Assembly (NCBI GenBank): GCA_024699855.1
Contig: JAMPIQ010000001.1
Location: 14,694,001-14,758,000, forward strand
DNA length: 64,000 nt
From: Aphelenchoides besseyi
Lineage: Eukaryota; Nematoda; Chromadorea; Rhabditida; Aphelenchoididae
Reading direction: 5' to 3'
Of the stretch, positions 10,511 through 19,920 are shown in pieces. The notes under the pieces are model-generated. The model had not been told where the DNA came from. It saw nothing but the letters and a program-made list of their open reading frames with translations, and ran no database searches. Position numbers and translations under genes: made by a program. How positions within the stretch are numbered: position 1 is the first letter of the stretch; each line of letters opens with the position of its first letter.

Positions 10511-11670
10511 TTAGAAGTCTTCCTCATCGCCGAATCCTCCAAATCCATTAGCTTCTTCTTGTGTGTAACCACCAAACTCCTGCGGCTCTTCTCTGCTAAA
10601 AATCGGTGCCGGTTGCTCCGGAATAATGAAATTATCTTCGGGTGCCGGAGTTTGTACTTCTTCGATTGCTGGCTGGGAAACTGGAGCCTAAAGTTTCTGT
10701 GTGAACATCTCACTAGTATTCATCGAACTCACCGGAGCCACAGCAGCAGTTGTACCAATTCCTGCCGTTTCGTGACTTGCTCCTTCCGTAGCTGCGGCAA
10801 AAAACGTTCCAATACCAAATCCAGCTAACGCTCCAACAGCCATTCCACCTGCTAGTCCCATTCCATTTGATTGGTTACCTTGAGATTCAACGATAATCGT
10901 TGTGTTCTGAGGTCCTTGATTAGGACCGTAATAACCAGGTTGTTGATTTTGAAAGCCACCCGGCACCGGCGCGGAATTGGAAGATGATGCAACTAAAACT
11001 TCAAGATTAGAGAAAAGATTCAATAGCTAGTATACGATTGGGCATTTGCGGAGGATTTGGACCTGTGAATTGTTGATCTGGACGCGGTAAGAGTTTGGCA
11101 ATTTGCCCTAACCAATCTCTAAAACAAAGTGAGATATTGCGCAAAGTTATTTAATTAATCACTCCAATTCGGCATCAGATGGAAAAAGCAACCAATAGGC
11201 CTTTTCGCCTTTCTCGTCCAAACTTATACCAACAAGATGGTGAATACTGCAATCCGAAGGAAGAGATGGACGCTTTGCGCGAAGTCGTTCGGTCATCTAA
11301 AGTCCCCAACTGACTGGTGGTTGTTTTCGTACTTGCTTACCATTCCAACACACATCATTGGAGCGGCCTCTTTCACGTGAAAATAACCGTTGGCTTTTGA
11401 ATCGGTCTAAAAAAAGAAATTGAATTTGTTCAATTGAAGAAGAAGATGTACGTTTGTGTTGAAGATCAACAATCGTCCATCGCTCAGCAAACACACGTAG
11501 CATTTAACCCATTTGTTGCCGAGGAATCCTGTTTTGTAGCGCAACAACTCGCCGTCCTTAACTCGACGAGCATCAGCAACTGAAGCGATTCGATTGAAAA
11601 GCTACAGTAACTTCAAAAACCTACTCTCCTCACTTCCCGAGCAAAATGAAGGTGTGCATGAGGAGAACAT
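10511..11670 (-). CDS. PH-domain protein with Gly/Gln/Pro-rich tail
   Basis: Six exons read in frame. Start MFSSCTPSFCSG at 11670, then a pleckstrin-homology fold: KDGELLRYKTGFLGNKWVK, CYVCLLSDGRLLIFNTN, YFHVKEAAPMMCVGM, ISLDEKGEKAYWLLFPS and the closing helix DAELEDWLGQIAKLLPR, with the conserved Trp near its start. PH domains bind phosphoinositides or proteins at membranes. The tail is low-complexity (PGYYGPNQGPQNTTIIVES), then a Gly/Ala-rich hydrophobic run (GMGLAGGMAVGALAGFGIG) that may be a membrane or aggregation segment, then an acidic end (FGGFGDEEDF, stop 10511-10513). The basic residues in the beta1-beta2 loop (RYKTG...NKWVK) are compatible with lipid binding, but this is inference. 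Specific orthologue not identified. Confidence 0.82.
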
Positions 11671-11829
11671 GTTTGCTCGTGACCGTCCAGTTATGATGTA
11701 ACGTTTCTTACAAACATGAAAAACAATGCTCACGAGTTAATTCATTTGGCAACTGCAAACAGGGAAATTGAGTTGACAAAATATTGTCGACATAAAACTG
11801 CGAATGAAACACAACAAGCGCCATTTTGG

Positions 11830-12037
11830 GCTAAGGGCCAAACGGAATACGAAGTGCTGAGAAGCCGTACAAAACCGCTCGATTCGACGACGTGCCGATG
11901 TGAAAATTCGGAAATGCCGCCAAATTGACCTTTTCATTTTGGTTGACGATACCGTCGAGTTGGATGAGAAAGCAACTGTTTTGGGTGTAACCATAGTAAT
12001 ACGGACTGGTTGTTTTGAGCTTGAAAATCACGCGCAC
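11830..12037 (-). CDS. Possible small gene or exon (weak)
   Basis: A 68-codon frame starting MRVIFKLKTTSPYYYGY and containing CFLIQLDGIVNQNEK. The composition is protein-like, more so than the overlapping frames, but there is no domain, no downstream exon I could join and no poly(A) signal in range. It might be an upstream exon or 5' transcribed part of the PH-domain gene, whose assigned start is only 160 bases away, or chance. Confidence 0.25.
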
Positions 12038-12856
12038 AACCCAAAACTAAATGAGACTTTCAAATGAAGAAACTGATTTCAAATGTCGACGTAACTAGTT
12101 AGCCTTTCAAAAAACATCAGCTTCCTGTTGTAGTCTTTCATTCGATTTAGACTCAAGAAGATACCATAGAGTTTAAATGGAAGAACCAAACGAATCCGAA
12201 CCGTAGAATCTTTTCGGTTTTGAAGAAAATTACTTTGCATTTTGAAAAAAGAAATCCACGAGTTTATTTGTACTGTGATTGGTTTTCACGGTGGTTTTTT
12301 GAATTTCAATTGACATAACAAAAATCGTGAGGTGGCTCTATACCTTTGTTCGTACTAACTACAAGATAACTGCCAATACAAAACTAATTTCGAATTCGTA
12401 TTCCAACTAAACTCGATTCCTCGTATTCGTGTCATTCAGTTGGAATCTCCACTTTCATTCTACTTCCTGATACAACCTAAAGATTTGAGGGCTAAACATT
12501 TGTCAAAAGTTGGCAGCTTTTTGTTCGTCAACTCGAAAGCTTTCTAAGTTCGATGATTGGCGTTCTGTTTGGCTCAAAAAACCAGAGTGACCAACTAGAC
12601 AGTGTTCTTTTACATTGAATACAAACTTCCTTGACATTCTGTACCTCCACGTTGTCAATTAGCTTCCAACCGCAAATGTTCTTTGTACCGGAGCTCGACG
12701 TGCACTTCCTTCAAGCGACGCAAATGCGAACTTTCCACCGTCGAACGCGACAAGTGGACTTTGTACCCATTCGATTAACAAAAACATTTTGTTCGCGTTC
12801 ATTTTGCTCGTTTTTGTTCTTGTGCTCAAACGTCTGTGGATTTCAGAGTTCGAAAC
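12038..12856. other. Intergenic region upstream of HADHB
   Basis: About 0.8 kb, AT-rich at 12,240-12,440, between a minus-strand gene and the plus-strand thiolase gene. No coding exon seen. An overlapping frame at 12,631-13,053 is out of frame with the thiolase. A TTTCAG at about 12,840-12,846, just before the ATG, could be the acceptor of a 5' UTR intron or a trans-splice site. Confidence 0.45.
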
Positions 12857-14517
12857 ATGATCGGTGGTCTTCGCAAAATTCCCGTTCCGCAAACGTTGAC
12901 GTTCGTTCGCAGCGCTTCGACGTCCGTAACCTCCGATTCAAAACGTCCGAACATCGTTCTCATCGACGCGGTTCGCACGCCGTTTGCTGTCTCGTCGACC
13001 GTCTACAAAGATCTCTTGGCCGTGGATTTGCAACGTTCAGCGTTTGCCAGTGAGTTTTGGGTTAGAGTTTTGATCGCATTTGTGGGTTATAGATTTGATT
13101 GATCGAACGAAGATTTCGTACGATGATATTGGTCATATCGTCAGTGGAACGGTTGTACAGGAGAGTCGAACCTCAAACATTGCTCGTGAAGCCGCGATTA
13201 CCGCCGGTTTTCCCGATAAAGTTTGCCAACAACCTTTGATTTCAATTTCATTTCTGACTTTTAGATCCCGTGTCACACCGTCACATTGGCGTGTATTTCT
13301 TCCAACATGGCCGTAGCGAATTTGATTGGAATGTGTACTACTGGGTTGGTATTTGAAATGATTCCAAGAACTTCTTTTTCAGTTACATCGAAGCTGGAAT
13401 TGCCGGTGGCGTCGAGTTTCTGACCGACGTTCCGATTCGTTACAATCGCGTCGTGAGTTTGAATGCTTTTTGTTTTGTTTCATTGTATTTAGGCACGTAC
13501 CGCAATGCGTGATCTTCAACGAGCCAAAGCGTTGCCCCAAAAACTTCAGTTGGGCGGCACGTTGGTTTCCAATTTGTTGTCTCCCGAATTGCCGGCAATC
13601 AGCGAGTACACGACCGGCGAAACGATGGGTCATTCAGCAGATCGTTTGGCAGCTGCCTTTGGAGTTTCTCGTCAGTAAGTTCATATCAACTGTTTATGAG
13701 TATTCTCTATTGTTTAAGGGAGCAAGACGAGTTCGCACTTCGCAGTCATACGTTGGCCGAGAAAGCGACCAAAGAAGGAAAGTTGAAGGATTTGACTCCT
13801 TACTTTGTTCCACGTGGTAAAAAGCAAGAAACGATTACCATCGACAACACCGTTCGACCATCGACCATCGAAAAGTTAGCCAAATTGAAACCCGCATTCA
13901 TCAAACCACACGGAACGATTACCGCCGGTAAGTCTTTTGGTTTTAGCTTTTACTGTTTATTTTCAGGCAGTGCATCTCCGTTGACTGATGGAGCTTCGGC
14001 GGCATTGATTTCGACTGAAGAATTTGCGCTAAAAAAGGGATACAAACCAAAAGCTGTGTTCCGTGACTTTATGTTCGTCGGCCAAGATCCGAAAGATCAG
14101 CTGCTGCTTAGTCCCGCATACGTAATTCCACGTCTTCTGGAGAAATCTGGACTGTCGATGAAGGATGTTGACGTTTGGGAGATTCATGAAGCATTTGCCG
14201 GACAAGTTTTGGCGAATTTGAATGCTTTGGATTCTGATTCGTTTTGCAAAGTGAGTTTATTTCTTATTTAATATCAAGTTCTCGTTCAGAAGTTCATGAA
14301 TCGCTCTGATAAATATGGTCGTATTCCAATGGACAAGTTGAACAACTGGGGTGGCAGTTTGAGTTTGGGTCATCCGTTTGGTGCTACTGGAATTCGTCTT
14401 ATTGCTCACGCGGCAAACCGTTTGGAAGCCGAGAATGGACGTTTTGCTGTGGTTGCTGCATGTGCGGCCGGTGGTCATGGAGTTGGAATGTTGATCGAAC
14501 GTTATCAGTCAAAATAA
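12857..14517 (+). CDS. HADHB: Mitochondrial trifunctional enzyme beta subunit (3-ketoacyl-CoA thiolase)
   Basis: Cleaves 3-ketoacyl-CoA to acetyl-CoA plus a shortened acyl-CoA, the last step of long-chain beta-oxidation, in complex with the alpha subunit in mitochondria. Eight exons (12857-13049, 13093-13220, 13265-13344, 13383-13452, 13493-13674, 13719-13927, 13967-14250, 14290-14517) total 1,374 nt, giving 457 residues, close to the mammalian length. The N-terminus ([20 protein letters not shown]) is Arg-containing and acid-free, as a mitochondrial presequence should be. Thiolase marks: [11 protein letters not shown] near the start; the nucleophilic Cys in [49 protein letters not shown]; and the second active Cys in [10 protein letters not shown]. 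All introns are 38-44 nt. Divergent from the PH-domain gene. Confidence 0.95.
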
Positions 14518-15099
14518 GCGTTCAACCGATTGATCCAGATGATTAGTTTCCTCTTTCTTTTTTCTTTGCCCTTCTTGTGAAAAACTTACGGATAAATTAT
14601 ACGTCTACAATGAGCTTTGCAATCATTTCTAACAAACACAGTGAAAATTTGCGAGAATCAAATCGATAGCATGAACAAAAACAGCTTAGAGGATGCTAAA
14701 CAATGACTATAACAAAACTGGGGATCAGAGAAACGAGTGAGCGAGGCGAGAGAACACGCGAACTTTTTGTCTAACCGTCGTTGTGACCCATCAGCTTTGC
14801 TGTTTCTACACGTGCACGAAAGCAGATGGTGGCAAGCGAGAGGTTAGCCTTGCGCATGGGTGATAACGTGACCAATGAGGCTCTGCCGAGGTGCGTTTAT
14901 CGCTGGTTGAAAACTTTCTACCAATTGCCCGCCACGACTGTCCTGAAACACGGATGTCGTTGGCAATTTTTGGACGGCCAATTCGGCCCAATATTCTTGT
15001 AGTTGCGAAAATAAACTCTAGCCAACAGTATGGGAGGTTGGTTTCCATTTGAATCTTCGCAGCTAACTATTTTTATGGAAAAAAGAAAATTTACTGTTA
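14518..15099. other. Convergent intergenic region
   Basis: About 580 bases between the thiolase stop and the poly(A) signal of the minus-strand secreted-protein gene. No canonical AATAAA for the thiolase was seen. A minus-strand frame at 14,806-15,048 has no features that set it apart from chance. Confidence 0.45.
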
Positions 15100-15105
15100 T
15101 TTATT
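15100..15105 (-). terminator. Poly(A) signal of the secreted-protein gene
   Basis: AATAAA on the minus strand, about 100 bases past the stop codon at 15205-15207. Confidence 0.55.
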
Positions 15106-15204
15106 GGTCTTAAAATCAACGGATAAACTCGACCAACAACAAAACAAAAAGTCTGAAGAACGAGAAAGAGACGCGTTTGAAAGCTGTGTCTAAAATACGT
15201 TAAA

Positions 15205-15987
15205 TCAAAGTGGTTCCGAGATCCGTAAAATTTCACTGCCTGGAATCTCAACAGATGGACCGTCAATTAACTCGAGATGTTGAGTTCCATTATCTATTGA
15301 CACCTAAAATGAAAACAATTAAACGACCCACGATTCTGAAGCTGACTTGTAAGAAAAGTGAAAATTGTGCGTCGCCACTTGCTTTTGCTCCAACGGATGT
15401 TTCCAACCATCCAACACGATCAGCCAATGTCGTCTGAAGAGCTTTGCCCTCACACGCCAACTTTTCGCTTTGATTCAGACTGGTCACAGCATCACTGGTA
15501 ATAAGCATCCCAAGCAGACAATCTGATGAGCTTTTAAAGTCTCCTGCAAATTTGATGTGTCTTTGAACTTGCTAATTGAAAACATACCGACACTCAAGAC
15601 TGATGGATCGACCAATCCCTTTGGCACAACCGTAACATCAAAACTGCACTCAACACCGACTTGAACTTTGATTCTAACAACTCAAATGTCTAATACGAAA
15701 GTCAAAACCCACGTTTGTTTCTTGGTTGCTGTTGCAGTAATTTGCAAACGAAGTGGTTTATCGTAACGAACTTTAGCAACTGGTAGATCTTTTCCACAAC
15801 CCGGATTGTCGTTACTCATTACAATGCTGAAAGTCGAGAATCGAAAAAAGAGTTAACCTGAAACTCACAAGTCTCGTATAACCACAGAATCATCGTTGGC
15901 TGAATAATTTGAAGTGCTAGAGAAAAAACACGGCAACTTTTCCGCTGCAATCGAAGCAACGAAAAAGAAAATCAACAAAAAACGCAT
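15205..15987 (-). CDS. Small secreted protein of unknown family, 5 exons
   Basis: Starts MRFLLIFFFVASIAAEKLPC at 15987: a classic signal peptide with cleavage expected after the AA-E region. The mature part, about 190 residues, reads FFSSTSNYSANDDSVVIRDF, then MSNDNPGCGKDLPVAKVRYD, a beta-like run IKVQVGVECSFDVTVVPKG, SSDCLLGMLITSDAVTS, ACEGKALQTTLADRVGW and a tail SIDNGTQHLELIDG. Cysteines at about five positions suggest disulphides. Four introns (38-50 nt) all keep frame, and the ending ILRISEPL is followed by TGA. I recognise no family. The strand-rich layout with regular Cys could be an Ig- or ML-like fold, but this is a guess. Tail-to-tail with HADHB. Confidence 0.78.
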
Positions 15988-16194
15988 TTTGCTAAACCGA
16001 CCGAAGAATCAGAAACCACGAACTGATCCAAATGATTTTTTCTTGAAATGTTTGACTAAAATTTACGACTTTTTTACTTTGACTGCAAGTTGTTTTCTCG
16101 ATTCGAACGAAATAAACAGTCTTTAGTCGAATTCTGCTTTCAATCTTACAAGAAACATAAGGCTAATCAAAACATTTTCCCAACAAAAAAGCAA

Positions 16195-16280
16195 TCCGCT
16201 AAGCCTGGTTCGAACAGGCGACCTATGGATTCCAACCACTCACTTACAGTCCATCGCTCTTCCAACTGAGCTATTAGCGG
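16195..16280 (-). tRNA. tRNA-Tyr (anticodon GTA) with a 13-nt intron
   Basis: Read on the minus strand: 7-bp acceptor stem CCGCTAA/TTAGCGG with discriminator A; D arm TAGCTCAGTTGGAAGAGC (A box); anticodon stem ATGGA/TCCAT; loop CTGTAA then A, giving anticodon GTA; T arm GCCTG-TTCGAAC-CAGGC (B box). A 13-nt insert, GTGAGTGGTTGGA, sits directly after position 37, exactly where eukaryotic nuclear tRNA introns lie. Tyr-GTA is the tRNA that most constantly has an intron. No CCA is encoded, as expected for a nuclear gene. Mature length 73 plus CCA. Confidence 0.96.
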
Positions 16281-17180
16281 CTTATCGAAAGGCACTAGAA
16301 AAATCATTTTCTTTTCGCTGACTAATTCAAAATTGAAAGATCTCTGGAACGAATTTGATGATTTTAAAAGAATTGAAAGAACAACATTGATGTCAACTAC
16401 ACTTTGTTCGCATTACCATAGTCAGCATGTTATATTGCAACTATAAAAAACTGAACAACGTAAGGAAAATTCTTTATTTAAACGTTTTCCAGTTATTTAT
16501 TAATAAAACAAAGTATATGGAACGAAGGAGCGAAATTTTCAGTGAAAAGGTCGTGTTAACATCGGTTGTTTTAGCAACACCGCTAACCGTCAGTAAGACA
16601 AATAACTGAATTATCAAATTACCCAACATTGCTCGTTACTCATCACTGAGCAAGCAAATTACATTCGTCTTTTCATGGAGTGGAAGCCCGATAAACGGTG
16701 GTTTTTACATATCTTACGAAACTTCAACGCTATATTGACTGTAAATACCACGCCTGAATTTGTTGGCAACAACTCATTTCGGAAAACAATATGATAATGG
16801 GCTGAGTGGGCAACTATTGAAGTTCCAGCAGATATGAAGTTTGCTCGGCTACTATACCTGAGGACTTGTTTAGGACACGACGAACAGCGAGACTTTTTAC
16901 AATTAAATTGCTGGGAGCAAAGTTTTAAAGACTTCATCGCAGCATTACAACATGACTGCCTCAAGTCAAGTGCTCAGGTAATCTGCCGTATGCATTTAGT
17001 CAAATCCCATATCAGTCAGTAGGGCGAGTGGACACCCGAATTAGGTTGGCAAGTTTGTTGTGAATTTATTCGGTTATTCATTCGCTCTTTTGGGTTTTCA
17101 CCGTTTTTATCGTGCATTTAATTGAGTTTTACAATGTTTAATATTAACGATTTTTTTGATACCTAAGTTTTTTTCTTGTT
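16281..17180. other. AT-rich intergenic region without a clear gene
   Basis: About 900 bases between the tRNA and the next candidate gene. Open frames of 60-100 codons at 16,659-16,964 (minus) and 16,834-17,022 (plus) overlap each other and have no recognisable domain. No terminal inverted repeat or target-site duplication was found by eye. Confidence 0.45.
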
Positions 17181-17181
17181 C

Positions 17182-17872
17182 TTCTTTTAGTAATTGTTGT
17201 GTCCCGAACTGAAGCAGCGATGCCAAACCGCGTCCCACTCCCTCAAAGCCAAAGAAACGGCGCGAGTAGTCTTTTTAGTGTTGTTGTTTTTTGGAAGCGG
17301 AGGAGTCCGCAAATAAAGGTTATTGGTTATCGACGGTCGGAACGTAACAGTAATCTTCTTCTTTGCAGTTGGTTGAACAATAAAGGACACCGTTTGTGTC
17401 TGTATATGGGCCCAGATGGTCGTTGCATGAAACAGGTAATGAATAATAACCCTTTAAGTTCAACACTAACGGCAACGACCATCTCGGACTACGTTTGTTC
17501 GGCAAGAACAAGTGCTTCACCAACACAGTTGTTCTGCCGAACACACAACTCGAGCCGAATCCAGCACTACATGGCCTACAAACAGCCAGGATTAAGTCCA
17601 ATAGACGAGCTGGAACTACGCTTGGACTACCAGTTCGTCTACGGATACATCATCGATGGCCCTCATCTGCATCATCAACAACGCCTTCTGCGTGGAATCA
17701 ACGCAATCCTCGGACGGCGAATGGACAGATTGTGGACCTTCGGCCAACATCACTTGCTTCACGCTCGGATCGAAAACATTGCACGTCGACTTACTACCGT
17801 TCCCTGTTGAAGTCAGACGGTCATATTTTCCGTCCGAGTTGTAAGAATGTCATTTGCCGTCCCAACTCGTAG
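17182..17872 (+). CDS. Candidate gene, frame and strand not settled
   Basis: Evidence for a plus-strand transcript is a TTCTTCTTTTAG acceptor-like site at about 17,180-17,191 and an AATAAA at 17,904-17,909. Several frames are open. The most protein-like final part is a 62-codon frame ending at 17,844 with spaced cysteines (ALICIINNAFCVESTQ, GEWTDCGPSANITCFTLGS), which might be a small secreted or extracellular domain. A 204-codon frame (17,199-17,810) covers the whole stretch but is Arg/Gln/His-rich in its second half, like an out-of-frame reading. The minus strand also has a Cys-rich frame (17,320-17,601). I could not find a splice pattern that joins one set cleanly. Function unknown. Confidence 0.3.
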
Positions 17873-17903
17873 GTTTTTTGTTTGTTTGTCTGTATTTTTT
17901 GCT

Positions 17904-17909
17904 AATAAA
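17904..17909 (+). terminator. Poly(A) signal for the 17.2-17.9 kb candidate
   Basis: AATAAA on the plus strand 30-60 bases after the stop codons of the open frames at 17,844-17,872, in a T-rich context. Confidence 0.45.
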
Positions 17910-18028
17910 CTTTTGATTATCAACTGCGTTTAATTTTGTTTTCAATGTTCGCAAACTTCCAATTGATGCATATTTTGTAACCATTTAATCAACAATGTAA
18001 ACGTAATTTCGAGGCAAGTTGCGATATT

Positions 18029-18400
18029 TCATTTCTCAGTTGAGATCCAATTGCCAAACGGATAGTCGGGATGATGTTGCATTCTGGAACAAACATTTTG
18101 GTTTTGATCATTGAACGAACTCACTTGACGTAAGTGAAGAGTCGGGCTTCTGGTTCGATTGAATCGAACTTCTCTCGATCTTCGCTCAATTTAACACCTC
18201 GAGTGCTGTGACTAAACCGAATTTTACAGTTTTTGATACCAAATTTAATAGCGAAAAAGTTGATTTTTTGCTGTAAATTACTCGAACTTGAACATGTGGA
18301 ATCGCTCGTCCACTCAGCCGGAGATCAAAAGCCAAAAATGTTGACAGATGTTTTTCATAATATTCCAATTGACGGTCTTGTGATCCCCACTAAAGTGCGA
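18029..18400 (-). CDS. Candidate minus-strand gene, 3' exons only
   Basis: Reading from about 18,400 downward, three pieces can be joined with very short introns: KTVNWNIMKNI, then LDERFHMFKFDHSTRGVKLS (via an acceptor at CTGAG), then EDREKFDSIEPEARLFTYVK and, after a clean GTGAGT...TTCCAG intron, MQHHPDYPFGNWISTEK and TGA at 18029-18031. The last join is convincing; the earlier ones are not, since one needs a 33-nt intron. The 5' end is not found. I recognise no family. The HPDYPFGNW piece only superficially recalls the HPDSP region of T-box proteins, and the remaining T-box landmarks are absent. Confidence 0.35.
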
Positions 18401-19920
18401 GACTTTGAATACCGCGAAATTCGTTACAACAATTGAGCTTCAAGTCTCTGCATCTCATTTAAACTTCTTCGACCAACCTCATGATTGCTTGCAAATGTCG
18501 AATTGACCTTCCCTTCAGCTCTTAGTAGTAGGTGTCGTTGTTTCCATCGGACACTAGAATGGGTATTCAAATCCTGACCTTTCTAATCAATCAAACTAAT
18601 CGCTTACTGATGAAAACAATCGAAAGAATGGAAACCGGCAACACGAGATTGAACTGCCATCAGGCGAACGATCGTAAAACCAATTGAATTCTGCGGATAA
18701 AAAACAGCCGCAACACACGGAGCTACTGACGATCTTCAGTTTTGGAAAATTTGCTGCAACTCAAAATGTTCGTTTACAGCGGTCGAGTATCCGGCACTTG
18801 AAGTTCAGCTTCAATTGCTGTTAACAGAAGAATCGATCACAAACACTTAAATGGGCATGACTTGGAGTGTTTAAGAGCAAACACGAAAAAACAAAGCAAT
18901 TCATCAAACACACTAATGAGTTTAATGTTATCAGGTGAGATCTCGCTTCATGGACGTCAAAAAACTGAAACGGCGGAGGTTGTGAAAACTCGACGGACAT
19001 TCGTTTTGATCTAAAACCCGAAATCTGCTGCTCACTCCCGACAAAAACGCCAACTGTTCTTTGCGGCGAATTGAGCAATCGGAAGTTTTGGAATCGTTTG
19101 CCGTTTTTTGGCCAAAAAGACGAACGTGTAGTTTCTGCAGCCAAGTGAGTGCGACCACAACAAGATCGGGAGTTTTTTGCCATGAAGTGGGTTTTCTCTT
19201 CGTTTTAATTGTCTTTGCAATTAACGTCGAGTGCGTCTGCGTGATCATGAAAAAGAGCAACGTGCCGTCAGACGAATCGTTTGTGCGTCGTGATCTCCAC
19301 GGCAACATTTTCGACGCTGTTCGACGTGTCCATTTGTTCGCAGCTGATTCCTCGGGAGTTTCAAGAGACAAGTGCGGAGACTCACGTATAACACCAAGAC
19401 TGCTCCCACTCAATCCAACCGATTTGGCCGTTTGTTCATGGCTTCCATTTTCCGTTCTCTTTTTAGATGTCATGTTGACGTCAATGTAATTAACCGCGCT
19501 AATTACTCGGGAATCACTTTGATTGTTTTCGCGATGTCCATTCTTTAGAGTTTTGTTCGATCGACGTCTTTCGAATGTTCACCGAATCTTTTGAAATGCG
19601 CATTTCAAAACTCTCAGTCGGTTGGCTGTTTATTCACATGATCACTTTACAAACCTTGTTTGCTGTCGATTAGTTGGAAGTCGAAGCCTAATTTCCAATC
19701 ATTCTACTGCTTCTGTTTCTTGAATCATTTGAATTGCGCAATGATTGTATTCTTAAGTCGAGTTGTTTCTTCTGTTTTTTATTGTAATTTGATTTAGCGG
19801 CGGCTCCTTGTCGTTGTCTGATCTTTTTGTTCGATCGATCACTTCAGAATCCAAATCGAGTGAATTGATAGCACTCGGTTGTCCTGTTTGGGAAGTTTGG
19901 ATGTGATTAAGACATCGAAA
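18401..19920. other. Region upstream of the titin gene
   Basis: About 1.5 kb with no firmly supported gene. The main open frame is on minus, 18,931-19,473 (180 codons, beginning MTSKKRTENGSHEQTAKSVG), whose first 80 codons look plausible as protein but which has no domain or splice continuation. The plus strand is also open over 19,061-19,489. I read the region as the promoter and 5' UTR of the titin gene, with a weak possibility of a minus-strand gene. Confidence 0.4.

Noticed and set aside
12631..13053. 140-codon frame overlapping the start of the thiolase gene
   Set aside because: Out of frame with the thiolase exon, Phe/Cys/Arg-rich, no support.
16281..17180. Possible transposon remnant
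   Set aside because: I looked for terminal inverted repeats, target-site duplications and transposase-like frames and found none that hold up.
17182..17872. FGF-like growth factor
   Set aside because: A few residues near the end of one frame recall the LPLP ending of FGFs, but the beta-trefoil signature is not present and the frame is unsettled.
18029..18295. T-box transcription factor
   Set aside because: Only a short HPDYPFGNW resemblance; the DNA-binding landmarks and length are missing.
18931..19489. Opposed 142- and 180-codon frames upstream of titin
   Set aside because: Neither has a domain or a splice partner; kept only as a note in the region entry.
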